The notes below the pieces were generated by a model. That model searched no databases. It worked only from the letters and a program-made list of their open reading frames with translations, and was not told the DNA's origin. From Apostichopus leukothele (taxonomy: Eukaryota; Echinodermata; Holothuroidea; Aspidochirotida; Stichopodidae), in assembly GCA_010014835.2 (NCBI GenBank), contig JAAAKB020070260.1, positions 1 through 22,453 of the forward strand: a DNA stretch of 22,453 nt, in the 5' to 3' direction. Below are positions 8,661 through 18,910 of the stretch, piece by piece; position 1 is the first letter of the stretch; each line of letters begins with the position of its first letter. A program made the position numbers and the translations under genes.

Positions 8661-11330
8661 AAGGCACAGGATGCAGTCTGAGGACCTGTCCAAAAGTAAA
8701 CTCTGCATACTGTCGTATATATACATTTGAGTCTGTCTGAGAAGTCAGACTGTAACCAACATTTTGTCACCTTGAAACAAATTTCCAATTTAATATGTAA
8801 CTGGATTGAGAAACTTATCGAACAAATTTTACTCGAAAGCAAACCCAATTGTTGTCTTAATGAAAATTAAAACAGCAAGTTGTTTTTCTACTTGAGTTGG
8901 TGAGGTAGTTGAGAGGGGAATGGAATAGAGAAGGACTGGGGGGAGAAGCTTGGTGGTGTATTAAGGAAGGTAATGTATGAGATGCATTTTCAGAAGAGGG
9001 TTTTTGGATAACTTTATCAACAAAGAGACACCTGGATGGGAATGGCAAGTTAGATTGAGCAGTTAAACAAATGAAAACTATATTATACTGAAACAAAATT
9101 ACAACCTGATTAACAGAGTGTTTTGACGGTTTACTATGAAGCCTACATCGTAATAAGGACATAATGTTAGGCTACCTTAACGTAGGACCTAACAGTTGTT
9201 ACTCTTACAAATGCATGATAACTCACATCGTTCAAGAGCAAATTTAAGATAAAAATACAAATCAAATTTAACATTAAAACATTACAAATCAAAGGAGAGT
9301 ATGTACCTGTACAGTACATTCAAACTTGGCTGTTTCGGACAAAAATGTTCATTTTACCGCCCTCCCCCGCCTACCCCAAAAAAGTAGCCATAAATATAAG
9401 AAGTGTTCAAAATTCAAGGACTATCAAGATCCAGAAGAGAGATTTTTTGCATTTTCCTTACTTTTTCCAGGTTTTCCCCATTTTCCAGAGAGTGTGGGAA
9501 GTTGGGAACCATTTCTTATAGTCTTATGTATATATGCATCCCATTCTAAACAGGGCCAAACATGTATACCTATTTTAATGGCCTGTTTTCCCACTACTTT
9601 TTTACCAAACTTTCACCCATGTATTAATATTGAGATAGAGAAAGTTAAATATAAACATCACCTTTGTATTATACTAACGTGACAGACAGTTCTTGTTCAA
9701 AACATTAAATATTGAAATGGGAAGGATGTGATTATTTATTACACAATAGCACCAAAAAGTGATCTTTTAGACGGTAGTCAAAATTGATTAAATTGAGGAG
9801 GCTTTTAAGTTCCCTACAGATATTGATCTACAGAAAGACAAGCTGTACAAATTAGCTGGAACAGAATGTGGATGATTTCTATTTGCAACAACAAAAAATC
9901 TATCAAACCAATCAAAGTTTGACCCTACGACCACTTCAGAGAATTAGCAACGCAAGCAGTCTGCAATTACCAGCATGTGGTTTATGCATAACAGCTGTTT
10001 CTTGGAATAAATCCCGAGTCCAAATTGATGACATGTGTAAGGAACTTTTTCTTTTCTCTTTTACATAGGTAATTTCAGGTCCACGGTTGGGAGCTATGGA
10101 AATATTTTAATTTGTCTAAATTTGAAATATTAGACAAATTTTTAAAGGGATACCCTTCATTTGAATTTGCAGAGAGACAAAACAAAAAAGGAGATTATAA
10201 GGTTTCATGATGGCTGAAAATAACCTGGATTTGAAGTAAAGAACATTTTAATACACATCAGTCACCTAAACCTAGTCTTAGTTTGTTGACTCGGTTTGCA
10301 TAAATTATCGACATCTTGTTCAGGTTGCAAGGAAATTTGCTCTAGATACAGTTATCACCCAAATGTTCGCCCAACCAACCTGGCCAAATAACTTGTTTCA
10401 TCAAACTTTTAAAGGGGGCAATAATCCAACCAGCACGTTTGGCTTATATATGACAGAGATCTTTGTGAAGAACCACTAAAGAGCTCCAAAGTGCAAAGAA
10501 AATCTAACATTCTTGATTTGGAAATAACCTAGTTTAACGGGAGCTGTCATTTTTCATCTGTGATGTAACCACATACTGACATTTTCACTTTCTCTTTGCA
10601 AAACACAGCTCTACAGCAGAAAATAAACATTGTAATAAAATAAAGAAAAAAACATTAAACACAAAATGAAGCAATATGCCGCTTGATTATGTCACCATTA
10701 GACATGATCAGGTCGATGGAGTCCTGTCTGCCGAGACATTAAATCTGTTTTATCTCCCGAAATAAAACAAGAATTTTCTTTATAGCTCTTTTGAGTTGTT
10801 CATCATGACAGTTATCTTTATAATATGGATCAATAATGATGACACAGGGTTTACAGTGTAGATCTCCCTTAATAGTCCAGTACAGTATGAAACCTTCCCG
10901 CAATGTTTTGAACCTACTTTGAGCCTACTTAGAAACCTCTGGTGAAAGTAAATTCAGAAATAGTGATCAAAGCACATTCAGAAATAGTGAAGTATTTTCA
11001 GAAATAATTATCAATTTTATATATTTTTTTAAAGTATGTTTACCGTTAAGGTATTATCTAGACAACCTTTTAACCATGAAAAGTGTCCCTTTAATTTTTG
11101 CATGCTATTATGTAGTTCATTTTATGTGCTTTCCAACCATTCAAAAAATTCATTGCTGAGAGGTACACAGGTACCAAGCCCTATTGTTCGTCTCAGTGAA
11201 AGGAATAATATTTCAGGTAAAAAGACAGGTAAATGAAGTGTAAAAGACTTGCCAACAAAACTCACACAACTTTTGTTGTTGTTGTGGTTACTTAGTTGGA
11301 CTATTTTGGTAATATGTATGTTTAAGGTAC
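8661..11330. other. Gene-free AT-rich DNA
   Basis: I see no exon or RNA gene here. Minor structure: a purine-rich patch at about 8890-8955, a C-rich patch at 9358-9380, an 11-bp inverted repeat (AATTTGTCTAA at 10109-10119 and its complement at 10130-10140), and three copies of TTCAGAAATARTKA-like sequence at about 10953-11008. Confidence 0.6.
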
Positions 11331-11760
11331 ACCCATCCGCCTTAATTACATATCCCCATACGTTTCATCTTCAACTATTATCCCACAATAAAATTCATTC
11401 CCCACCCTATCCCGACCCCCTCCACCAATTTCCCCATTATTAAATTATTCTATATGGGTAGATAACACAGTTTGGTCCCAGTCTTTCTCAACTCCATAAA
11501 AACAGTACACTGTACTGTACACTTACTACTGTTAGACTTAAATTTAACACATCCATTCTCTGCTGCTAAAGTTCTCCTAGTTTTGCATTATCATAACACA
11601 TCCATATTCCCAAGTTCCCTATTTTATCACCGCCAGTGTTACACTGTTTGCTCTAGTGCTTGCCTGTAATTAAACCCATCCATTCTCAGCTCAAATTATT
11701 GCAGAACTTTCATTCATTCTCTGCTGCTAAAATTCTCCTAAAACATTCACTACCCATCGA
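11331..11760. repeat. Degenerate pyrimidine-rich repeat with a 26-bp direct repeat
   Basis: The 26-bp segments at 11554-11579 and 11715-11740 (each starting CATTCTCTGCTGCTAAA) differ at one base and lie 161 bp apart. Between and around them are looser copies of ACACATCCATTCTC (near 11547, 11597 and 11676). This suggests a decayed tandem array with a pyrimidine-biased plus strand. No coding function is seen. Confidence 0.6.
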
Positions 11761-13590
11761 TATTTCCAACTCTAATGTAGCTCACACTTAGTATAACACA
11801 TTTTACAAAATACAACTGAAAATATACTTAATTTACCAGTTAGTAGAACCTACAGTGTTTATACCTGCTAACATGCTTTGTGCATATACTGTATATATAT
11901 GTAAATGCTCAATAAGTCACACATCATCTTCAAGCAACCAAGAGAATTTGACCTCACATAATTACTCTATATTTATTTATATAACTATCAAGGTGATAAT
12001 AAAAAACAACTGTTTAAAATATACACCGAAGGATTTTAGAAGCGAAATTATTCGGATGAAATCAATCTGACAAAAAGAAGTCAAGTATTCTTAAACGGTA
12101 CTTTTATTGATATCATGTTCGTGTGAAGCCATTTTCTCGCCTAGATTTATATCTCGGATAGAAGCAGATTGATGGCCGTGTAATAAAGATTCCATTTCAA
12201 TGACCGGCATCTCTTATTAGTACACTGAAAAACAGCTCTACTTATTAAACAGCTATGTGCAGTAGGACAAGCTGAAAGCAGTTTGTTGTGTGTCACAGTG
12301 TTATCTGGTAGACACAACAGCATTATGTTAATTACAAGAGGATTGAACAGGCTTTTCCGGAATTACTGGCTCGTAGAACCCGCTAGGAAGATACGTAGGT
12401 ACGTGATGTAAAGAATAAATTAGTGCAAAGAGCTGTACAGTATAGTAAGAAATGTGTTTGCTTTCATCTATTTTTGGGTCAATACTTCTATTAAATATGG
12501 AATTTAAATTGCAATGCAAATCCAAAAGTACTTCAGACCTTCAGTGGTCAGTTGTTTTTATTTCCGGTTCATATCAACTATTTTGTCCCTTTAAAAAAAC
12601 AAAAAATTATCGTTATCTCGTACTGTTTTTTAGTTGATTTCTGATGATATTACCCAACAGAGCAAGCAATACATACACACACGCATGCAAACTTAATTGA
12701 TGTCATTGTTTTTGTTTTAAGAATCTTGTGCAAAAGAATTCTCACTCTACTGTACATACAGTTCAATGATTCGCAATATAACTGTAATGCTATAGTGTGT
12801 TAAACCCTTGCTTTCCTTGAAATCTAAGCAGTGCGCCTGAAAATACCAACAAAATAACCTTGACTGTGCATTGACAAAATTTCTGTACTAGCTCATGCAA
12901 ACTGACAGTTTCCCAAACAATAGGTTGTAATATTACTGAATATTAATTGGCATTGTCACAATTTCTGTTTTTTATGAGATCAAACATAGGCTGTGATTGA
13001 ACAGTGTAACGAAGACCCGGAGAAGCACGTTTTGGTGGTAGAAAGTCTCTTCAACTAGAGATAAAACATATCCAGCTGATTTTATGGTATGGTGCACCCA
13101 CCAATTTCCGTTTCTACATCTTTCATGTTGCTTATGTGCAGGAGGTTATAAATGGGAACCCAGCAGGGTTATACAGTGGGTGGTGTAAATGTGACAAATA
13201 TGGCATAGAATTTATGGTTATATTACAATGTTATTTGGAAATATTTTTGAACTATAAATCAAGCACATTTTCGGGATTTTTTTTTTTTAAATCACTTTTC
13301 ATTGCTCTTGGGTTGAAATTTTGCTGATTTTTATTACGACAAATAGAAATCTCACAGCTGCGATCCTACAAGAAAACCCATTGTAAATATCCTTACCTCA
13401 CAAGAGCACTCAAATCTGTTAGAAACTTTTGATTAAAGGCCACTCATCTTGATACTTCAATAGTTAGTATTTAGTCATCCATGACGTATTGTCTCTTTAA
13501 TACCGAGACACACACGTTTCCTGTCTTTCAACTATTTTCAATGTCTGAGAATAATTTAAATGGTCAAAACATCAAGGAGAGCACATTTAG
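11761..13590. other. Gene-free AT-rich DNA
   Basis: I find nothing I can name. The short open frames here have no signal, domain or splice context. Confidence 0.6.
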
Positions 13591-13669
13591 TGGCATGTAC
13601 AAAGGGTGGAGGGGCCTGGGTTTGATGGCTCCCACCTCCATCTGTGGGAGGATACCCACACCCCAATAG

Positions 13670-13758
13670 GGCCCCAACCAGCCTGCCTCTCAATGCCACC
13701 GTTTCCACTGTGGTACAACAATCGTCAGTCCGCAAATTCGAGGAAATGCAAACAGCTG
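13670..13758 (+). other. Possible exon of unknown gene (weak)
   Basis: In otherwise AT-rich DNA, an 89-bp segment of higher GC is bounded by CCCCAATAG| and CAGCTG|GTAATT, which could be an acceptor and a donor on the plus strand. One plus frame is open across it (contains STVVQQSSVRKFEEMQ). I recognise no protein. It could be a 5' non-coding exon of the LRR gene 2.1 kb downstream, an exon of another gene, or chance. A small hairpin (TCCCAC/GTGGGA) lies just upstream. Confidence 0.2.
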
Positions 13759-13984
13759 GTAATTACATTCTCTGTAATTTAATAACTATAGCAACATCAA
13801 ATTTTGCATTGTCCTGGTTTTTCTTCCAGTTTCAATGAAATCCTGTTAGGATCAAACCATGTGTGTTTCAAGGTATTTAAAAGATCGCAGCTTTTGAACA
13901 TAATCTGCTCTTAAAAGAAGGACATAATCTGGGCACCATACTACACTTCACTTGTAGCCCAAAACCTTACATGCAAATGAGCAA

Positions 13985-14083
13985 GTGTGAGTGAGTGAGT
14001 GAGTGAGTGTGTGAGTGAGTGAGTGTGTGAGTGAGTGAGTGAGTGAGTGAGTGAGTGAGTGAGTGAGTGAGTGAGTGAGTGAG
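13985..14083. repeat. (GAGT)n microsatellite
   Basis: About 99 bp of GAGT repeats are interrupted twice by GTGT units, with a pure block after 14029. On the minus strand the open frames across it read (LTHS)n, an artefact of the repeat. Confidence 0.97.
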
Positions 14084-15700
14084 ACTGATAGAAGGGGAGG
14101 ACGATTGGGGAAAAGTTCAAGGTAAGAAAGGTTTGAGTGGCGTAAAGGTAGCAGAAGTTCAAGGGAAGAGCTTGATATCATTTACAGAGGGTCAAAAGAT
14201 CCAAAAGTTTGTTATAAATGTAGAATAATAACCAACAAATAACTAATATGTAAGTAAACAATCAATAAAATAAAATCAACTAAATAAAATAAATGCATGA
14301 TAAATTGTAAAATAATAAAATAATAAAAAAAAAAGTTGAGTAGCCTTGAGATATTTTTTGTATCCTGGCAGTTACTGTAATGTTGAATTCGGTATATAGC
14401 TAACTAGAGGATACTATTTCTGACAAATATCACAAGCTTTTAACTAAGTTTAGAACCGACCAGACCAAAACTTCCCGCTAATTTGCAATGTCTCTCTCTC
14501 CCTGTTGCCTTCATTGTTTTACTCCTACCTCTGAAAGACAGACTTCCAGTCCATGTCTATGACCTAGTAACCCGTGTAGACAAAACAATTTTTAACTGGA
14601 ATTTTATAGCAACGCCACAAATATCCACAGCGAATATTATCACACCCAAAAATATGATAAACACAATTTTCTCACACCATAAAAATGACTCATAAAACTA
14701 GGGTTCAGTCGTGCTAAAAGTCACCTTTTCCTCATTAAATTGCTTTCATATGTTCCAATTCACATAAATATATCTCAAATTTATTATTTAATATCAGAAT
14801 CAATTCAATACCCACAAAATTCTCATATTAAAGAAAAACAGATTTTGTTTATCCTCCAAAACGATTTTTGTAATTTTTGTTTTGAGGCAGATCAGCAAGC
14901 TAACTGTATGTTTTACTATACCAGTACTACCAGTATTAAACCAAAGTAATAATTAGGTTTGAAGTTGTATATGGGCTCTCCAAGTACTGCCAACCAAGGG
15001 TCTACAGTTGGTGTGAAATAAATTTCAAAGTAAATCAAACAAAAGCTCCAATACAGTTCAAATGTGTCTTTGTGTACACACAAAGTATGTACACTTGATG
15101 CTGAAAAACAATGTGGGTGTGTGCTATTGTGGAAAATATTAAAGGTGCATTGCATTGCGTTGCCATGTGAACGAGACATGTAATATATGCACCTACTGTA
15201 ACTGGACTCCTGATTGTAAACTATAAGAGGGATGTATGGTTACAACCGCTCAGCTTACATCCGAGTTATATGTTACAGATGTGTATAATCACTCTAATTC
15301 TGTGTCCCACACATTACATGATATCCTATATTTCTTTCCCCTGATAATTCCATACAGAATTTCGCCTAGTTTCATCACCCCTTGGCGTCATGTAATTTAA
15401 GTATTTTCTGTATTCATTACAAACCTTTGCTTTGATAGCACAGTCCAGTATTTGCAAAGTTCTGTTTTAACTGTAATTTTTAGGATGCACCATTGCCTAC
15501 CTCTAGTGCGGGTTTCAAAATCATGACAATCAATGATCTCGCAAGGAAACTAGGAACAGAAACAGACCGAAATAACATAGTGATAAGTACTATAAGATTT
15601 CAACAGGTATTTGTCATTGGCAAAGCACAAATGGCAAATCCATGACCTAATTTGCATAATTTAATATATTCCAAAAAAGAAGTTAACTAACCGTGACACA
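14084..15700. other. Gene-free AT-rich DNA
   Basis: I see no supported gene. There are AATAA-rich runs at about 14256-14334 and an 18-bp near-palindrome CTTTGTGTACACACAAAG at about 15067-15084. This region may be upstream intron or promoter of the LRR gene, but I can place no promoter. Confidence 0.55.
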
Positions 15701-15704
15701 TTTT

Positions 15705-15763
15705 AGGTGAGGGAGATAAGGGATGGGGATAGGAGGCGAGGGTGAGGTGATGGGGGACTACTC
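15705..15763 (+). repeat. G-rich tract 130-190 bp upstream of the LRR gene
   Basis: The block has repeated GGGA, GGTGAG and GGGG runs, resembling the minisatellite at 8568-8660. It is purine-only for most of its length and has enough GGG runs for a possible G-quadruplex. Confidence 0.6.
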
Positions 15764-15820
15764 ATCATATAAATCTCTATGAAGTAGATATGATGGCACC
15801 TACAACTAGGAAACATTTAA

Positions 15821-15836
15821 CCCCCCCACCCCCCCC
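15821..15836. repeat. Poly-C tract followed by AATAAAA
   Basis: Seven C, one A and eight C are followed directly by AATAAAAG. It is the same kind of C-to-A junction as at 41-59, 7299-7309 and 22105-22126. Confidence 0.85.
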
Positions 15837-15853
15837 AATAAAAGTATTACTTT

Positions 15854-15895
15854 CAACAATTTTTTTGGTTACTTTCTTTCACCTAGATTTACAAG
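15854..15895 (+). promoter_or_regulatory. Likely 3' splice site just before the LRR start codon
   Basis: A pyrimidine-rich run (about 15858-15885, including TTTTTTTGGTTACTTTCTTTC) ends in CACCTAG (AG at 15884-15885), and a second AG, in TTTACAAG, stands directly before the ATG. Either could be an acceptor. This suggests the LRR mRNA begins in an upstream non-coding exon and that the whole coding sequence sits in one later exon. Confidence 0.5.
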
Positions 15896-17302
15896 ATGGA
15901 CTGGTGGACATTCACATTTAATCAACATCTTGTCGTAGCGGTGATCGTCGTCGCATCCAGTCCGTTATCGATGACCGAGACATGTCCCAGGAAATGCAGA
16001 TGTGATGGACCCAGGGTGACGTGCACGGACACTCAGATGCAGTATGTCCCTCCTGGCATACCGATAAACACGACAAACCTTGAATTTAGGAATAACAGCC
16101 TCAGAGTCATCAAAAACCAAACTCAACTGCACAACTTACCGCGATTACGTAGGTTACTCTTGAACGAGAATAAGATCACCGCCATAGAGGCGGGCTCGTT
16201 CTGGGGGCACGGCAATCTGGATTTCCTCGATCTATCTTTCAACGATTTACGGAATCTCGACAGAAGCACGTTCCGCGGGCTACGAGGGTTGACCGTCCTC
16301 CGTCTGAATAACAATCTGAAGCTCTGTCTCGATTTCGGAAGTCTAGGAGTTCTACCAGAGCTGCAAAAGTTAGTACTCGGAAAAACGGCCGTCAAGTTTA
16401 TCCCCGGATTATTCGAAACCTCCCCGGGAAATCTGACGCCTCCGTTGGGCTTGTTGCATCTGGACCTTTGGAACGTGGGGTTAGAGGAAGTACCCTACGA
16501 AGCCATCAGAGAGCTCACGGGTCTTTCCATTTTAATCTTAAGTGAAAATAAAATCAAGTGCTTGTCTCATTTCGCATTCGCCAAGAATAAGAATCTCACC
16601 GAGTTGGACCTGTCATATAACCCGATCGTAGCCGTCGAGAGTGATACCTTCATGGGGTTGGACAGACTCGTGACCCTTCTACTGGACAACACGAATACCT
16701 TGACCACGCTTCCCTCGGGGATCTTCGACCCCTTGCCTACCACGGTCAAGGTATGTTTGTACGGTAACCCGTGGAACTGCGATTGTCATTTAGAGTGGCT
16801 GAAGGTATGGATGGAAGACGAGGACAGGGTTCACTGCGCCGAAAAGCCGAGCTGCCATTCTCCATCGGACCTACGGAGTAACCCGTTTGTCAGCGCCCCG
16901 CGGGAAGAGTTCCGATGCCAAAGCTCTATATCTAAAATGCCGACGATAGACTGTCGGCACAGAATACGCTATAAGGAAGGCTACTTTCTCGAATTATCGC
17001 CCTCGACTACAGAGAGAGTTCTCACAGAGACCGCTACGAGCGCAGTCACCACGACGACGACGAAGAGGGGTGGTCCTCCAATGACCGATGGTACCAACAA
17101 TTTAACAATTCTGGCCGTTGGTATCTGCATTATTCTGATCCTCGTGACCTTGGTCGGGGGCTTCCTGGCGCGGCAGATACGAATTCAGAAGAAGCTTCAC
17201 GACCAGAACAAATACTTCAACATCAGCTACGAAAATGGTCAAGACCAACAACTTCAGATGGCCGAGAGTCCAACTCCAGAGAAGGAAAAGTCGTTTAATT
17301 AA
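15896..17302 (+). CDS. Single-exon leucine-rich-repeat type I membrane protein
   Basis: Uninterrupted 468-codon frame. Residues 1-26 form a likely signal peptide (HLVVAVIVVASS core). An LRRNT cap has Cys30, Cys34, Cys36 and Cys43 in the CX3CXCX6C pattern. Five to seven leucine-rich repeats span about 58-290 (LDFLDLSFNDL at 108-118, LTELDLSYNPI at 234-244). An LRRCT cap starts NPWNCDCHLEWLKVW (291-305), with later Cys at 314, 320 and 341. A Thr-rich stalk (371-389) precedes one membrane span (about 403-425), a basic stop-transfer stretch and a 43-residue tail with SYENG. N-glycosylation sequons include N58, N66, N74, N179, N233 and N402. The layout fits cell-surface adhesion or receptor LRR proteins; I cannot assign an orthologue or ligand. 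The first ATG is chosen because the signal peptide follows it. The exon is richer in G, C and CpG than its flanks. Confidence 0.93.
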   Translation: MDWWTFTFNQHLVVAVIVVASSPLSMTETCPRKCRCDGPRVTCTDTQMQYVPPGIPINTTNLEFRNNSLRVIKNQTQLHNLPRLRRLLLNENKITAIEAGSFWGHGNLDFLDLSFNDLRNLDRSTFRGLRGLTVLRLNNNLKLCLDFGSLGVLPELQKLVLGKTAVKFIPGLFETSPGNLTPPLGLLHLDLWNVGLEEVPYEAIRELTGLSILILSENKIKCLSHFAFAKNKNLTELDLSYNPIVAVESDTFMGLDRLVTLLLDNTNTLTTLPSGIFDPLPTTVKVCLYGNPWNCDCHLEWLKVWMEDEDRVHCAEKPSCHSPSDLRSNPFVSAPREEFRCQSSISKMPTIDCRHRIRYKEGYFLELSPSTTERVLTETATSAVTTTTTKRGGPPMTDGTNNLTILAVGICIILILVTLVGGFLARQIRIQKKLHDQNKYFNISYENGQDQQLQMAESPTPEKEKSFN

Positions 17303-17369
17303 GCAAGAATACGCAGAAAGTCTACAACGTAAAAGGAAAAGTCTTAAAATATTAAGAATTAAGCTATAA

Positions 17370-17375
17370 AATAAA
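17370..17375 (+). terminator. Candidate polyadenylation signal of the LRR gene
   Basis: AATAAA lies 68 bp after the TAA stop, in an A-rich context. Other A-rich hexamers occur downstream, so the true 3' end may be further on. Confidence 0.4.
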
Positions 17376-18780
17376 ATTTAAGTTGACAAACAGCAAGACA
17401 AGCTTAAAATACATTAAAATGCAGGCACTTTTTGTCTGATAGAATATGTATGGAGTCAAAGATTGAAGAAGTAAATGGATGACATGAAAGTACAGTATGA
17501 ACAAAAAACGTTGTCCCAGCTGGGTGTTAAAGTGATATTTCATTGGAAAACGTAAGGATGGGTAGAATATTCTACACTGTCAGTTGTGCACCCAATCTTA
17601 ATTACCATCCTTGTCCCAAACTCTAGATCTGCTGTTTGAATGTAAACCATTTTACCGGATAAATGCTTCCTTAGTCCTGGAGGGTGGTTTCTGATGACAT
17701 CATAGCAGATGCTTTATGTCCTATTTAATTAAAAATTGGATGCACTTGGACACTTTATCCTTAGTTGTGAATGTTTTCCTCATTTCAAATTGAATCACTA
17801 CTTATTCAACTTGATTTCCCACAGTGGATATTAAAATAACTTGAATGCTATAAAGACAAACCCAAGACGTTTGCAGATAAATTGCCATGACGACATCGCA
17901 TACTATTGCCAGATGCCTTCATAATATGCCAACAATGTTGGAAGGAAGAAGGAATGCTAAAGGTGATTTTGATCTAAGTATGCATTCAATTTCAGCAATT
18001 TTGTTTACTGAAATTCAACCAGAGCAATATCCCTTTAAAAAACAAATTATCATGTTCTGTTTTATAACAACTTTGGGTAGATATAACTACATAGCATTTC
18101 AATGCAACACAAGATATGTGTTAAACAACGAGCTGTCCTTCAAGTACAAAGATTTTGATAGGTTTACTATTTCAAAGGGTGGTTAAAAGTGTGAAATTAT
18201 ATAAATAATTTGCTGATCATTGTTGATTAATACAGTCTTTGTAGCCACGTTGCCCTTGCAGTGTCTGCTGAAGCAGAGGTATACTGTATGTATAGTGCGT
18301 AGAATATTCATAGATAATTGATAAAAGCATAAAGGTGTTATTGAGTTTTACTCATTACTTAATATTTTTTCTTACTAAATTCATGACTATCTCTGAAATT
18401 TGTTGACAGTATTTGATACAATTACTTAACATACAACTATAGCATATTAAATATATATAGTGATAATGCAATTTTATCTCAAACTAAAATAACGCAAAAA
18501 AATTGAAATAAATTTAATGTAGTTTTGTTAAAGCTTTTCTATGAAATGTAACATAATTAAAAAGGTTCATGTGAACAACAAAATACTACGAGGATCTATG
18601 CAGCAATTTTTTTATTTAAATTCTAATTTCATTCAAAGGTTATCCTAGGTTAAAATTTATTCTTGACTGACAAAAAGCACATATCCTAAAGCATCCTGGA
18701 GATATTTTCATTTAATTCCTCCATACCTTTTTTTGTTTTTGAATTTTTCATGTATTGAAGCAAACAAGTATGATGTCATA
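17376..18780. other. Gene-free AT-rich DNA 3' of the LRR gene
   Basis: This is possibly part of the LRR 3' untranslated region at its left end. A 99-codon open frame at 17887-18186 shows no domain, signal or splice context, so I do not call it a gene. Confidence 0.6.
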
Positions 18781-18814
18781 GAAGCACACTGACAAAAGTT
18801 GTTTTAATGTTTTA

Positions 18815-18910
18815 TCAACCTCTGAAGAAGATCCTACTAGGATTGAAACGTCAGGCCAACTCACTTTTACACATTCTCTCACACAGGCTCTTTAGTGGAT
18901 AAGCAGTTTG
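18815..18910 (+). mobile_element. Penelope-like retroelement fragment (hammerhead-like hairpin), tentative
   Basis: CTGAAGA (18822-18828) is followed by a hairpin, GATCCT (18830-18835) pairing with AGGATT (18839-18844) across an ACT loop, and then GAAACGTCAGGCC. CTGANGA, helix II and GAAA is the core order of the hammerhead ribozyme, which Penelope-like retroelements are known to carry, and phrases like CTGAAGAAG...GAAACG are common at their ends. One extra A before helix II and no clear cleavage-site helix mean I cannot claim a working ribozyme. I see no reverse transcriptase or endonuclease frame nearby, so only a terminal scrap remains. Confidence 0.4.

Noticed and set aside
8459-9162. Two minus-strand open frames of 129 and 101 codons
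   Set aside because: The longer one runs through the G-rich minisatellite and gives LTHP-type low-complexity peptide; neither has a domain, signal peptide or splice context.
10109-10140. 11-bp inverted repeat as a transposon terminus or terminator
   Set aside because: It is AT-rich with only a 10-bp spacer, no flanking duplication and no nearby gene; such hairpins are expected by chance in this composition.
13941-14181. Two minus-strand open frames reading (LTHS)n
   Set aside because: They are translations of the GAGT microsatellite, which is open in several frames by composition.
16123-16395. Minus-strand open frame of 90 codons within the LRR gene
   Set aside because: It is a shadow of the LRR coding sequence, whose GC-rich codons suppress stops on the opposite strand; its peptide is Arg/Ser-rich with no domain.
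17887-18186. Plus-strand 99-codon open frame 3' of the LRR gene
   Set aside because: It has no recognisable domain, no signal sequence and AT-driven composition like its surroundings, so it is likely chance in the 3' flank.
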